The position numbers and the translations under genes are program-made. Shown piece after piece: positions 50,775 through 59,978 of a DNA stretch of 64,000 bases; position 1 is the first letter of the stretch; every line of letters starts with the position of its first letter. The DNA is taken from NCBI RefSeq assembly GCF_014837035.1, contig NZ_JACSPS010000002.1, positions 186,001-250,000 of the forward strand, written 5' to 3'. Under the pieces are notes generated by a model. The model was not told where the DNA came from. It saw only the letters and a program-made list of their open reading frames with translations, and ran no database searches. Source of the stretch: Kaistella pullorum. GTDB lineage: Bacteria > Bacteroidota > Bacteroidia > Flavobacteriales > Weeksellaceae.

Positions 50775-53297
50775 TTATTCTATGATAATACATTTACCAT
50801 CTAATAAATCTTTTTCAATATGTTTAAATTTACTTTTAATAATTTTCCCCGTATTGTATTTTGCTGTTACAATTTGATTTCTAAGCGTTGATTGATTGTT
50901 ATTTTGATTAACGATCTTGTTATTTCTTACAAAAGGAATATTAGTCACTTGGTCTCGTATACTAGCTGCTAAACTTACATCAATAATTTCAGGTATAAAT
51001 TCTTTAATATTATCTAGTTGCACTAATGTTTTGTTCGCGCTTTCAACCGCTTGAATTTTAAAATTTAATTGTAATTCACCAATAAATTTTATATACTGTG
51101 CCAAAGCACTTACATGGGTTGAAAAATTATTTTCTACTTGTCTTAATAACGTTAAAACTTCCTCTGAATAAGTTATTGCATTTTTAAAATTTTTCTTATG
51201 TATCGTTTGGAACAAGGCATTCAATATAAACATGTAATCGGATTCTTGTAGTATATAATCTTTAATATTCACTGATATCTCATCTATGTACAGCTTAAAT
51301 TTCACTATATCAATATCTTGGGAACTGCGGGAAGATAAAATACGATAAATTGCTATGCTTTGAGAGGTATCTAATTTATCACGTTTATCACTTAACAGGT
51401 ATTCACATAATTCCGGAATATTGTTTTCTTCTTTTAATAAAAGATCAATGCATTCCTTTTCACCCTTTAGTAAATTAGTTGATATATATGTAAAGAGAAT
51501 ATCAAATGCAGTTGTATCACTTCCTAAAACTCCATTAAAAAAAACAGGCAGATTTATTCTATTAAATGATACAGGGTAATAATTTTGTTCGGAAAAATTT
51601 AATCTCTCACTGACAATGAAATTTACAAGTTCTTGCTTTGTGTCGTTTGTATCTCTTCCTAAAATTTTAAGAATGTTAATTTTATTTAGTAGTAAAATTG
51701 GTCTAACGTCAGCTGTTGAAAGACTAAGAGCAATGTTGTTTTCGTTAATTGATTCATCCCACTGTTCCTGCTTTTCATATATATTCGATTTAAAAAAATG
51801 AGACAGAGTTTTAAGTTCTTGCAGTTCTTTACTGTTGATGTAAATATTGTCATTTACCGCTGTGATTAAATCTAAAAAGTCTAAAGCTTTTTTACCATCG
51901 GGTGTATTGATAGCCACGTTTAGAATTGCCATTAAGAAAGTAATTGAATTGGTATTACCATTCGATACTATTTCCTCTAAAGTTTTTAGACCATTAATAT
52001 TACCTATTTTTATTTCTGATAGAGCCAGAAATACCCTGGAGTCAAATTCTACATCCGTTTGAAATTCATAGTCAAGATATTCAATAGCTGTTTCGAAATC
52101 ACCTAGATGGTAGTAACATAATGCAATGTGATATCTAATCTGTTCACTAATTAAAACCGAATTGTTTTCCTTTAATAATGCTTCAAACGTCCCAATTGCT
52201 TCATGGTAAAATCCATGCGAATATTTGCTAATTGCATTTGCATAAGATATTTCGTTCTCTAGTGAATTTAACCACTCAATATTAGTTGTATAACTGATAA
52301 TTCTGTTTTTAATTGAAAGATTTGAATTAAAGTCAGAGCTTATGATTCCAAAAAGATATAATTTTCTTTTTATTTCATCAGTAATATGTACAGTTTTGTT
52401 AGATTGAATACATTTTATAGCTTCTCTCAGTTCTTCGTCGTTTTTAATTAATTCTCTGATGTGATCTACTGGTGCAACATCAAAAGCAATTAAATATTTA
52501 TTATGTATTAGCTCATCAACAATTTCGTTTGTAATCTGGTTACCTTTTAATAAACTCTTTTCAATTTCCGAACATATATCGAATGTCATACGTGGGTTTC
52601 CATTTATCCATTCAAAAATGTGATCTGAGCACTCGTTCGAAATTTGAAGCTTAGATTTATATATAAAGGTGTTATGTTCTTCAAAGGAAAAATCGTCTAA
52701 ATATATTTTTTCGCCAATATTAAAAGGTGATTTGTTTTTATCTTTAATCAGTTCTGTAGGCTCAATAACTCCTGATAGTATATATGTTAATCTCTCAAGT
52801 TCACTATAATTTGTTCTGGAAAAGTAATTGCTTCTAATTTGAGCAAAGATATTGTCTGAGTAAGTTTTACTTTTTAAAGCATCAATCTCATCTAAAATTA
52901 TCACAATATCACCATCAAATTTTTGTAGAATCAAAAGTAACGACCTCAAATATTCATTGTGTGGAGGCGTATTTTTCCCTCTAATCTGATCAATATTTGG
53001 TGTGATTTCCAAAAAAATATTTTCATTCAATTCAATAATTGTGTCAATAATATTTCGGTAGCAATCAACTTCGTTTTCGTAGAGATTGGATAAATCTATG
53101 TAAATAATCAGCCTCTTAGAACTTTCCAGATTTCGTTTAGCATTTAAAAGTAAATTGGTTTTTCCCATCTGTCTTGCTACCAATACATATCCTGGTCTCT
53201 GCATCTCATCAATTATATTTTTTAATTGATAATCCGCCTGTCTTTCGACGTACAGATGGTCTGGTATTGTGGTGTAATTTTTTAAAATTCTCTCCAT
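50775..53297 (-). CDS. P-loop ATPase (AAA-like, PF14516-like) with long TPR-type helical C-terminus
   Basis: 840 residues. Residues ~12-340: an ATPase domain opening YVERQADYQLKNIIDEMQ, Walker A-type VARQMGKTNLL (Gly45-Lys46-Thr47), Walker B VIILDEIDAL (Asp136, Glu137), a sensor strand YILSGVIEP, and a winged-helix-like region. Residues ~350-840 are helix pairs of TPR kind (GFYHEAIGTFEALLKEN, ALCYYHLGDFETAIEYLDYE). The layout (NTPase plus repeat sensor) is that of STAND-like signal proteins, although I see no NACHT motif. Third gene of the operon, one base after the protease. AT-rich, unlike its surroundings. Confidence 0.85.
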   Translation of the reverse strand: MERILKNYTTIPDHLYVERQADYQLKNIIDEMQRPGYVLVARQMGKTNLLLNAKRNLESSKRLIIYIDLSNLYENEVDCYRNIIDTIIELNENIFLEITPNIDQIRGKNTPPHNEYLRSLLLILQKFDGDIVIILDEIDALKSKTYSDNIFAQIRSNYFSRTNYSELERLTYILSGVIEPTELIKDKNKSPFNIGEKIYLDDFSFEEHNTFIYKSKLQISNECSDHIFEWINGNPRMTFDICSEIEKSLLKGNQITNEIVDELIHNKYLIAFDVAPVDHIRELIKNDEELREAIKCIQSNKTVHITDEIKRKLYLFGIISSDFNSNLSIKNRIISYTTNIEWLNSLENEISYANAISKYSHGFYHEAIGTFEALLKENNSVLISEQIRYHIALCYYHLGDFETAIEYLDYEFQTDVEFDSRVFLALSEIKIGNINGLKTLEEIVSNGNTNSITFLMAILNVAINTPDGKKALDFLDLITAVNDNIYINSKELQELKTLSHFFKSNIYEKQEQWDESINENNIALSLSTADVRPILLLNKINILKILGRDTNDTKQELVNFIVSERLNFSEQNYYPVSFNRINLPVFFNGVLGSDTTAFDILFTYISTNLLKGEKECIDLLLKEENNIPELCEYLLSDKRDKLDTSQSIAIYRILSSRSSQDIDIVKFKLYIDEISVNIKDYILQESDYMFILNALFQTIHKKNFKNAITYSEEVLTLLRQVENNFSTHVSALAQYIKFIGELQLNFKIQAVESANKTLVQLDNIKEFIPEIIDVSLAASIRDQVTNIPFVRNNKIVNQNNNQSTLRNQIVTAKYNTGKIIKSKFKHIEKDLLDGKCIIIE

Positions 53298-53298
53298 T

Positions 53299-54762
53299 TT
53301 AAATGTTTTCTTCTATGGTTTTAGAGATAACCTGCTTAATATTTTGTTCATTAGTTTCCGCAAGTATTGAGATCTTTCTGAACATTGTTTTTAGTATTCT
53401 TGGTGAATCAGATGAATTGGCAATGATTTCTTCTTTTAAACCACTATCATACAACTTGATTACAGGACAAATTCTGTCATACAAATTTGATAAACTTTCT
53501 TTCCATTCATTTAGATCGATAACCTCAAAATATTGTGAAATTTTAGAGAAATTCGAAGTTGAAATTTTTGGATTATGTAATGTAGATATAACAAATTTTA
53601 ATTTTCCATTTGGATAGGTATTATTATAATGAATTACAACAGCACTTAATGATTTAGTGATTTTTTGAAGTAATTCGTAAGGTAATGTTGTCAATTCATC
53701 AATAACAATAACAAATTTATCATCGTCTATTTTTTCGCATAATTTTATAATAGTCTTTATTTTATTTTTTTCAGTATCATCCCGCTCTAAACCATATTTT
53801 ATTTCGATGCAACTTATTATTTCTTCTAAAATTTGTTCAGGATCTTCTATAATGATTGGACTTAAATCGCAATAACAAAAAGAAATATGATTAATTATTA
53901 AATTACGATGTAAAAATGCGGTTTTCCCTTTTCCAGAATCTGCGTGAATCCAAATATTATTTGCGCCTAATGTGATAAGAAAGTTCTTATCCACTTCTCG
54001 CTCCTCATAAAATGGTTCACAACTAATTTTATAGTTATTGAATAAAACAAGCCGTAAGTCAACATTTGGAGCATGAAATTGAGTTAATAAGGTGTTAAAT
54101 TCTTCATAATTTATTATCTCGCAGAAATATTTCATTGGAACAAAACATATTTTACCATTTGCCCAATTCGGATGCTTTACTCTACTTTGAATGCCGATAA
54201 TCGAGATATGATCTTTTTGTACTGAGGCAATCCCACCACCAGACATCCCTTCAATTTGCTCTTTATTTAATACATCATTTGTTAGTTGAGCATTTTGAGA
54301 ATAATTTCCTGAAGCTTCTATTTCTCTAACATTGTATGTTGTATATTCTTCACCCAACTCTTGATCAAATTGATTTGGAAACCCATTTAAATAATAGCCA
54401 TCGCTGATTATTGGAATATCATTTATAACAATTTTATCATATCCCGGCGACAAATAATCAATTTTTAATATTGCAGCATCAGCCTCTTTATGAGGAAAAT
54501 ATGTTACTCCTCTGATAAGCGTATAGTCTATCGGAGTCTTCGTCCACTTATCTCCAACATATTCTTGCCTAACAATCGATATTATTGTTCCATCGGGGAT
54601 CGGAGGAATGATCTCATCATCCTTGTCCCTTGCCCCGTTTTCAAATAAATGCTTTGCGGTAAGTATATAAGTAAATTCATTACCATTAGATATTGGTTGG
54701 AATAAACATCCGCTACCATTATTTATCCGAACAGTGTAAAGTTTTAAACCATCTAATGTCAT
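53299..54762 (-). CDS. Trypsin-like serine protease fused to a P-loop NTPase domain
   Basis: 487 residues, no signal peptide, so cytosolic. Residues 1-220: a chymotrypsin-fold protease with the triad His38 (LTAKHLF), Asp95 (EADAAIL) and Ser174 (EGMSGGGIAS). Residues ~255-487: a NTPase domain with Walker A ADSGKGKT (Lys280-Thr281) and Walker B FVIVIDEL (Asp355-Glu356). All key residues are present, so both activities look possible. A protease beside an NTPase suggests ATP-gated proteolysis. Three bases after the MBL gene; AT-rich. Resembles the protease gene of AVAST type I-like systems by role. Confidence 0.88.
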   Translation of the reverse strand: MTLDGLKLYTVRINNGSGCLFQPISNGNEFTYILTAKHLFENGARDKDDEIIPPIPDGTIISIVRQEYVGDKWTKTPIDYTLIRGVTYFPHKEADAAILKIDYLSPGYDKIVINDIPIISDGYYLNGFPNQFDQELGEEYTTYNVREIEASGNYSQNAQLTNDVLNKEQIEGMSGGGIASVQKDHISIIGIQSRVKHPNWANGKICFVPMKYFCEIINYEEFNTLLTQFHAPNVDLRLVLFNNYKISCEPFYEEREVDKNFLITLGANNIWIHADSGKGKTAFLHRNLIINHISFCYCDLSPIIIEDPEQILEEIISCIEIKYGLERDDTEKNKIKTIIKLCEKIDDDKFVIVIDELTTLPYELLQKITKSLSAVVIHYNNTYPNGKLKFVISTLHNPKISTSNFSKISQYFEVIDLNEWKESLSNLYDRICPVIKLYDSGLKEEIIANSSDSPRILKTMFRKISILAETNEQNIKQVISKTIEENI

Positions 54763-54765
54763 TAT

Positions 54766-55830
54766 CTAATATTCTAATTCTTTTGTAACCTTTGCTTTAA
54801 ATGGGTAATCATTACGATCCATATCGGTAAATATAGCATTTCGGACGTGTTCGTAGTTGAAGTGAAAGATGGCATCAGGTTTAACATTTACTATTCGAGC
54901 TAATGTTCTTTTACTTGGATGATTATATGAGGAACTATCGGTACTTATAATATAATTTTCTGTTTTTACAATTTCTAATAGTTCCTTGTTGGTATTAGCT
55001 TTACTGCCATGATGAGAAACCTTCAATACTTCAACTTCTAAAGGGTTGTTCTTACTAAAACCGCGCGTTTTTAATTGTTTTACTATGCCCTGGGGGTGAG
55101 AATCTGCCAAAAACAAAAAACGTTTATTGCCCGAAGTCAAGATAAAAGAAATCGAGCTTCCGTTTTTGATACTAGTATCTTGATAAAATCTAAAATCAGA
55201 TCCGTTTTCTTCTTCAATTAAATCCTTGAGATTTTTATCCCAATCTTTTTCTTTTGCAGCAGTATATGCGGGATCACTGCTTTTTTCTTTATACTCCGTT
55301 AAAAGTTTTTTCAGATGATCGTCATTTGGTGAAAGAATTTGAATTTTTATACCGAACTCTTCAATATCTTCCCCTTGAATAATTATTTTCTGATTCCAAA
55401 TTTTTTTCTCCAGTAAATAATCTTCAAATTGAATAGCCTCATGTACACCTGTTTGAGAATCAGAAAAAATATTTAAACCAACTTTCAAATATTCATTTTC
55501 AGGTTCATTGAGATGCCTAGCAATTGATTTTCCAGAGTTAAACCAAATATTTTTGACCAATTCATGCGCTTTATCGTCTAATTCAAACCATTTAAGTAGT
55601 CCACAAATATGATCATTGTCAATATGAGTTAGAATAAGTAAATCAATACATTCACTTTTCTTTTTTATAAAATCTAGCTCAGTTTTTAAATCTCCTTCAA
55701 TGTTACTACTCTGGGAATAATATGTATCAGCAACACCTCCGTCAATTAATATATTGCGATCTTGCTTCCCATCATTAAAAGATAATAGAAGTGAATCTCC
55801 ATTACCTGCTTGTAAAAATTTTATTTTCAT
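54766..55830 (-). CDS. Metallo-beta-lactamase-fold hydrolase, ComEC-like
   Basis: 354 residues from the ATG at 55830, where the domain opens MKIKFLQAGNGDSLLLSF; an in-frame ATG at 55872 adds 14 residues with no family likeness. MBL motifs: LTHIDNDHICGL (His-x-Asp-x-Asp-His in place of HxHxDH), FLADSH, and VSHHGSKAN, the ComEC-type SHHGS. The first His pair differs from the usual form but both metal-binding Asp/His are there. No membrane helices, so a soluble nuclease or hydrolase. First gene of the operon, AT-rich. Confidence 0.87.
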   Translation of the reverse strand: MKIKFLQAGNGDSLLLSFNDGKQDRNILIDGGVADTYYSQSSNIEGDLKTELDFIKKKSECIDLLILTHIDNDHICGLLKWFELDDKAHELVKNIWFNSGKSIARHLNEPENEYLKVGLNIFSDSQTGVHEAIQFEDYLLEKKIWNQKIIIQGEDIEEFGIKIQILSPNDDHLKKLLTEYKEKSSDPAYTAAKEKDWDKNLKDLIEEENGSDFRFYQDTSIKNGSSISFILTSGNKRFLFLADSHPQGIVKQLKTRGFSKNNPLEVEVLKVSHHGSKANTNKELLEIVKTENYIISTDSSSYNHPSKRTLARIVNVKPDAIFHFNYEHVRNAIFTDMDRNDYPFKAKVTKELEY

Positions 55831-55895
55831 ACTTATTTGTATGTCTCTATAAAAAAATGTAGAATCTATCACTCATTGCTAAAAGTACATAAATT

Positions 55896-55903
55896 CCCCC
55901 GCT
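55896..55903 (+). repeat. Right 8-base inverted repeat at the edge of the AT-rich operon
   Basis: CCCCCGCT, reverse complement of 50766-50773. A longer CCCCGCTGC here (55897-55905) also matches GCAGCGGGG at 50737-50745 in inverted form. Confidence 0.4.
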
Positions 55904-55935
55904 GCTGCACGAATCCTTTCGTGGCCTAAATTAAC

Positions 55936-56895
55936 CTACTTCACATTCAACAACGTCCCACTTCCGCTTCCAAGCACCGTCGTCGGCATTACGCCGTCCC
56001 ATTTCAGCACGCGCTGGTATTCAACATAGGTTTGGGTAATTTCCTGCTGCTTAAGGCTGATCGCTTTGGCGTCGGCCTGCGCTCGGATAACCACAGAAGC
56101 CGAATCTCCTTTCGCAAGCTGGATTTTTCTTTGCGCATCAGCCTGCGCCACACGTGCCTGCGCTTCCGCTTTAATGGCGTCGGCATCAGCGGTGGCTTTG
56201 TCTTCAATCGACTGGCGGATGGCTTTGGGCGGCTGAATATTGGTTTTCAACTGCGATACGAGGAACCATTTTCCGATGCGTTTGTTTACTTCCGACAGAA
56301 TTTCAGCTTCGTAGGTTTCACGGTTGTTGAAGAGGTAATCAATCGAATGACGGTTCGCCACATCGTTGATCGCACCGATGATGGCGTTGTTGAGCCAGCC
56401 TTCCTGAATAGCTTCGAGTCCGCCCTTTTTATACGTGGAGCGCAGGTTGGTAAACATATCCGCCGCGGTGGATTCTTTCACCGAATAGTTGAACGAAGGC
56501 TTGATGGGGCAGGGGAAACCGCCTTTGGCCACGATAATGGATTCCGGATATTCGATATGACGCTGGTCGAGCGGTATTTCCTGGATTTCCTGGGTGTATT
56601 TATTGTAGAACACGACCCCGGAAACCTCTTCGGTATCAGACGCACCACGCTTGTCCCCCAGTAAGTTGATGAGCAAACCTTTGTGACCCACGCTGATCAC
56701 GTCATAATTCATGGGCTGCAGCAGCGCTGCGATGCACGCGAAAAAGATGAAGGTGAGTGGTTTCCAGCGCACACCGTTCGGTACCTGTTTGCCGTTTCGG
56801 TCAGTGGAATAGGTGAGGATGTCGAGTTTTTTGGTTACGATGCCGATGATGACTACAAGGGCAATGACGAGCAGAAGAAGGAAAGTTAATGACAT
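55936..56895 (-). CDS. SPFH/prohibitin-like membrane protein
   Basis: 319 residues. An N-terminal hydrophobic helix (~2-22) and a second (~48-65), then the SPFH domain (VGHKGLLINLLGDKRG, ESIIVAKGGFPCPIKPSF) and a coiled-coil of Ala/Glu/Lys/Gln (ADADAIKAEAQARVAQADAQ). Typically builds large oligomeric membrane assemblies. Returns to the surrounding GC content, so it marks the right flank of the AT-rich operon. Confidence 0.88.
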   Translation of the reverse strand: MSLTFLLLLVIALVVIIGIVTKKLDILTYSTDRNGKQVPNGVRWKPLTFIFFACIAALLQPMNYDVISVGHKGLLINLLGDKRGASDTEEVSGVVFYNKYTQEIQEIPLDQRHIEYPESIIVAKGGFPCPIKPSFNYSVKESTAADMFTNLRSTYKKGGLEAIQEGWLNNAIIGAINDVANRHSIDYLFNNRETYEAEILSEVNKRIGKWFLVSQLKTNIQPPKAIRQSIEDKATADADAIKAEAQARVAQADAQRKIQLAKGDSASVVIRAQADAKAISLKQQEITQTYVEYQRVLKWDGVMPTTVLGSGSGTLLNVK

Positions 56896-57079
56896 GAAAT
56901 AATTTTAAAATATTAATTCGGAAAATACTTTAATTCTGCAAATCGTGCAAGCGTTTTTAATTATTTTAATGTTCGAAATATTAAATACTGTTAAAAATCA
57001 TTAAATGTGTTAGTTGTGGCTAAACCTGAGGTAGGAATGTGGAAAGCTTTTTGCTGCATCGCGCTAAACCTTTAAAAAA

Positions 57080-57505
57080 ATGAAAAGAGTATTAGTAAGC
57101 CTGCTGATCACGGTTTCTGTGCTTTCATTTGCACAACAGAAACCGGTGCGCGAAATATACAATTACACCACCCGCAACGATGCCGCTCTGGTGAAAGCCA
57201 AAACCGACCTGTTTCTGCTCGATGTGGTTTCATCCGGCCGCTTTTCCGTGGAGCCGATAAGTTCAGGCAGCGACCATCTCGACTTGTTTCTCGTAATGCC
57301 AGTGGAGGCGGGAAAGATCAAAAGCCGCGTGCGCTATGATTTCCTGAAAGAAGGCTTCGTGGTCTCACTGTCGAATTCACGCCTGATTACAAAGGACAAC
57401 AAAACCATTAAGATTGACAACGAAAAAGACCGGAATCACAGTACGATCCTGAACAGTCTGAAAAACCTTGTCTTTAAAGCATACGAAAGGGAGATCTATA
57501 AATAG
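57080..57505 (+). CDS. Exported protein of unknown function
   Basis: 141 residues. Signal 1-18 (SVLSFAQ). A mixed alpha/beta domain (LVKAKTDLFLLDVVSSGRFS, LITKDNKTIKIDNEKD). No family recognised. Single gene; its terminator overlaps the stop codon. Convergent with the DUF389 gene, 35 bases away. Confidence 0.75.
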   Translation: MKRVLVSLLITVSVLSFAQQKPVREIYNYTTRNDAALVKAKTDLFLLDVVSSGRFSVEPISSGSDHLDLFLVMPVEAGKIKSRVRYDFLKEGFVVSLSNSRLITKDNKTIKIDNEKDRNHSTILNSLKNLVFKAYEREIYK

Positions 57506-57517
57506 TCTCCTTTTTTT
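57490..57517 (+). terminator. Terminator overlapping the stop of the 141-residue gene
   Basis: GGAGA-CTAT pairs with ATAG-TCTCC (one bulged base), then seven T. The TAG stop lies within the right arm. Confidence 0.75.
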
Positions 57518-57540
57518 GTTTTAATTAATTGTGCCGGATT

Positions 57541-58467
57541 TTATCTTAGCGGTTCGCGCTTGTGCACCAACTTCTGTTTGAGCACTATGCAGATAATGCC
57601 CACAATCACGATTGTCACTACATCCAGCATAAATCTTTTGCTGAAGTTGGCCAGAAAATCCCAGTTCTGAATGTAAAGTGAAATGCCCATCGCCGCAGCT
57701 GCCGGAATGATGATCAGTGCGATAAGCGGACCCGCGATTACATTGGTACGGTAGGAGAGGTACATGATGATGCTTGCCGTAGCGGCTGCGAGTGAGAGTA
57801 AGATGTCTTTAAGTCTTAAATGCAGCATGCCTGCTGTGGCTTCGTTATGTGTGAAATCCGCTTCTTTTGCCAAACCGAAATTGACGAGTACCATAAACGT
57901 AAGAAATGAAGCGGCGATAAGTGTGAAGTAACCAAAGAATGTAGCTTTCAGCCCGGTGAGAAGTACATCGGTTTTTTTCAGCGCGATACCGAGCGGAATT
58001 TTGGCTAAAGGTTCCATACCCGGCGCGATAATAGAAGCCGCCACGAATGCGATGATAAGATCGTGGATTTCCGAAATGAAGCCTACCGAAGCGATTACGC
58101 CTCCGATGAACATCAGGATCAGATAATTCGTGGTCATACGTCCGTTGTGCCGCAAGCCGGTTTCCATCTCTTCCCAAATGGCTTCATCCACATCATGGTT
58201 GATTTCTTTTTGTTTCGAATGGTGCGTAAGGCTGGCGACCTCGGCGGTGGCAATTGAGAATTCGAGACCTTCGGTATGTTCACCAATCATTTTCAATACG
58301 TCATCTGTGCCGCGGTTGAGCACATGAATGACGAGGGTGTCGCCGGCGGGTTTCAGCGATGAATTTTCATGTACGCTGAGATGGATGACGTTCTGGTCGT
58401 TGAGTAAGGCTTTGGTAACAGCAGGAGTAGCGGTTGATGGAATGGAGGCTTCAATCGTTCTGTGCAT
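57541..58467 (-). CDS. DUF389 membrane protein
   Basis: 308 residues. A soluble N-terminal ~95 residues (LHRNGR..., LVIHVLNRGTDDVLKMIGEH) then five or six transmembrane helices including IAFVAASIIAPGMEPLAKIPLGIAL (cut here to APGMEPLAKIPLG), the DUF389/TIGR00341 signature. Function unknown in general. Single gene. Confidence 0.88.
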   Translation of the reverse strand: MHRTIEASIPSTATPAVTKALLNDQNVIHLSVHENSSLKPAGDTLVIHVLNRGTDDVLKMIGEHTEGLEFSIATAEVASLTHHSKQKEINHDVDEAIWEEMETGLRHNGRMTTNYLILMFIGGVIASVGFISEIHDLIIAFVAASIIAPGMEPLAKIPLGIALKKTDVLLTGLKATFFGYFTLIAASFLTFMVLVNFGLAKEADFTHNEATAGMLHLRLKDILLSLAAATASIIMYLSYRTNVIAGPLIALIIIPAAAAMGISLYIQNWDFLANFSKRFMLDVVTIVIVGIICIVLKQKLVHKREPLR

Positions 58468-58590
58468 AAGTTGGTTTTTGATGATTGCGGCAGAAAATTC
58501 CGCCGGATGAATATGATCAAAAACAAAAATTGCTCCGAACTTCGCCGCAGATTCGAACTTGAATTTAAAACGTTGCAGGCAGCGTTCGGC

Positions 58591-59124
58591 TTATCTCACT
58601 TTTTCAAGAAGATAAACCTGGGTTCCCGACATCATCAGGTTTCCTTCAAGCGTCAGGTTTTTCCCGCTGACATCGATGACTGAAATATAATTGCGCGAAT
58701 TGTACTCGATATAGTTTTCACGTTCACCGTTCGCCGGATTTTTACCGAACTTAAAGTCATATTTCGTCCAGTCTTCTTTTTCACTGCTGCAGTGAACCGG
58801 TTTGAATTTACTGCGTTTTGCCTTAAACTCGATTTGTTCAAAACCTTCTGCACAATTGCTGTCAAATGAAGTTTCCGGATTTTCAGCTTTTTCAAATTCG
58901 GTGAATGAACCGTTGTAAATCCTCACGATTTTCCATTTACCATCGAGACGGTCTTCATCGATCTTACCTTTGGCTTTGCTCACCGTCCACGCGATACCTT
59001 TCACGGTTCCTTTCACGGTTTTATAGGCTAGTTTTCCGGCACCTTTCACCACGCTGGCGGCGGTGGAAACTACGCAGGATTCCAGAATCAGGGCGCCGCA
59101 AAGAATAATAAGTACTTTTTTCAT
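58591..59124 (-). CDS. Lipoprotein of unknown function
   Basis: 177 residues from the ATG at 59124, which gives the lipobox at Cys17 (LESC); an upstream in-frame ATG at 59193 would hide it. Contains GAGKLAYKTVKGTVKGIAWT and a lipocalin-like part (DGKWKIVRIYNGSFTEFEKA, NLTLEGNLMMSGTQVYLL). Follows the stress protein gene on the same strand after its terminator. Confidence 0.8.
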   Translation of the reverse strand: MKKVLIILCGALILESCVVSTAASVVKGAGKLAYKTVKGTVKGIAWTVSKAKGKIDEDRLDGKWKIVRIYNGSFTEFEKAENPETSFDSNCAEGFEQIEFKAKRSKFKPVHCSSEKEDWTKYDFKFGKNPANGERENYIEYNSRNYISVIDVSGKNLTLEGNLMMSGTQVYLLEKVR

Positions 59125-59192
59125 AATGCATTTATTAGCTAAGATAATGGTTTCAGCGCTAAAAAGTTTGATCACATCCCTATTGCCAAACA

Positions 59193-59218
59193 AAAACCAC
59201 CGAAATGTCGGTGGTTTT
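59193..59218 (-). terminator. Terminator of the glycine-rich stress protein gene
   Basis: AAAACCACCGA pairs with TCGGTGGTTTT (11 bp), loop AATG, T run on the minus strand. Confidence 0.88.
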
Positions 59219-59238
59219 GTCTTTTAGATCTGTTCAGA

Positions 59239-59778
59239 TTAAAGTCTAGACTCGGTATCGTCGTTATACCATTTGTCATACGAGTAACGTGCGTCATCTT
59301 CGTTACGTGGTTTGTATCCCATGTAGATTCCACCGTCTTTGATCTCGTTTTCATAAATTTTGGCCTCATCTTCAGGTACACCTGCACCGGTAAGCGCGCC
59401 TACCAAGCCGCCAGTTGCCGCACCTGCGCCTGCGCCTGCAAGACCTGCAGCTAATGGACCGGCAATTACAAGTCCAAGACCTGGAAGAAGTACGTTAGAA
59501 CCGATTGCTGCTACAGCACCTACTACGGCACCGATACCCCCACCGATCAGTGAGCCGGTAGCTGCGTTCTCTGCTACTTTATCGCCCAATTCAGAGTCGT
59601 GATCATTTTCAGTGAAATATCTATTGCGTGTATCATCAGACATCATCACGTTGATATCGTCTTTGCTGTATCCTCTGCTGTGAAGGTCTGAGTATGCATT
59701 GTCAGCTTCTTCTCTTGATCTGAATACGCGTGAAACATAATCGTTTCTGAATTCTGGTCTGTACTGTTGGTTTTCCAT
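59239..59778 (-). CDS. YflT/general stress 17M-like protein with glycine-zipper segment
   Basis: 179 residues. The N-terminal ~60 residues match the stress-17M/YflT domain (SRVFRSREEADNAYSDLHSRGYSKDDINVMM, in part SREEADNAYSDLHSRGYS). Residues ~80-140 are a Gly/Ala-rich hydrophobic glycine zipper (GGGIGAVVGAVAAIG, GLAGAGAGAATGGLVGALTG) that may insert in membranes. Related to the protein at 1477, which lacks this middle. Likely stress-induced; function unproven. Confidence 0.8.
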   Translation of the reverse strand: MENQQYRPEFRNDYVSRVFRSREEADNAYSDLHSRGYSKDDINVMMSDDTRNRYFTENDHDSELGDKVAENAATGSLIGGGIGAVVGAVAAIGSNVLLPGLGLVIAGPLAAGLAGAGAGAATGGLVGALTGAGVPEDEAKIYENEIKDGGIYMGYKPRNEDDARYSYDKWYNDDTESRL

Positions 59779-59978
59779 AACTTTAAAATTTTTAATGTTA
59801 ATATTTTTGATTTGTTATGCCGCAGAACATTCAATTAAAATGCCATGCATGGCTGTTTTAACATTGTTTAACGTAACGGTGCTAAAGCGGAGATCCGCAG
59901 AAAACCAGCAGTTTGTTTGAATTTAAATTTGATTGTCAGTAAGTTGTCTGACGACGCCCGGAACAATTGAAGCGGAAA

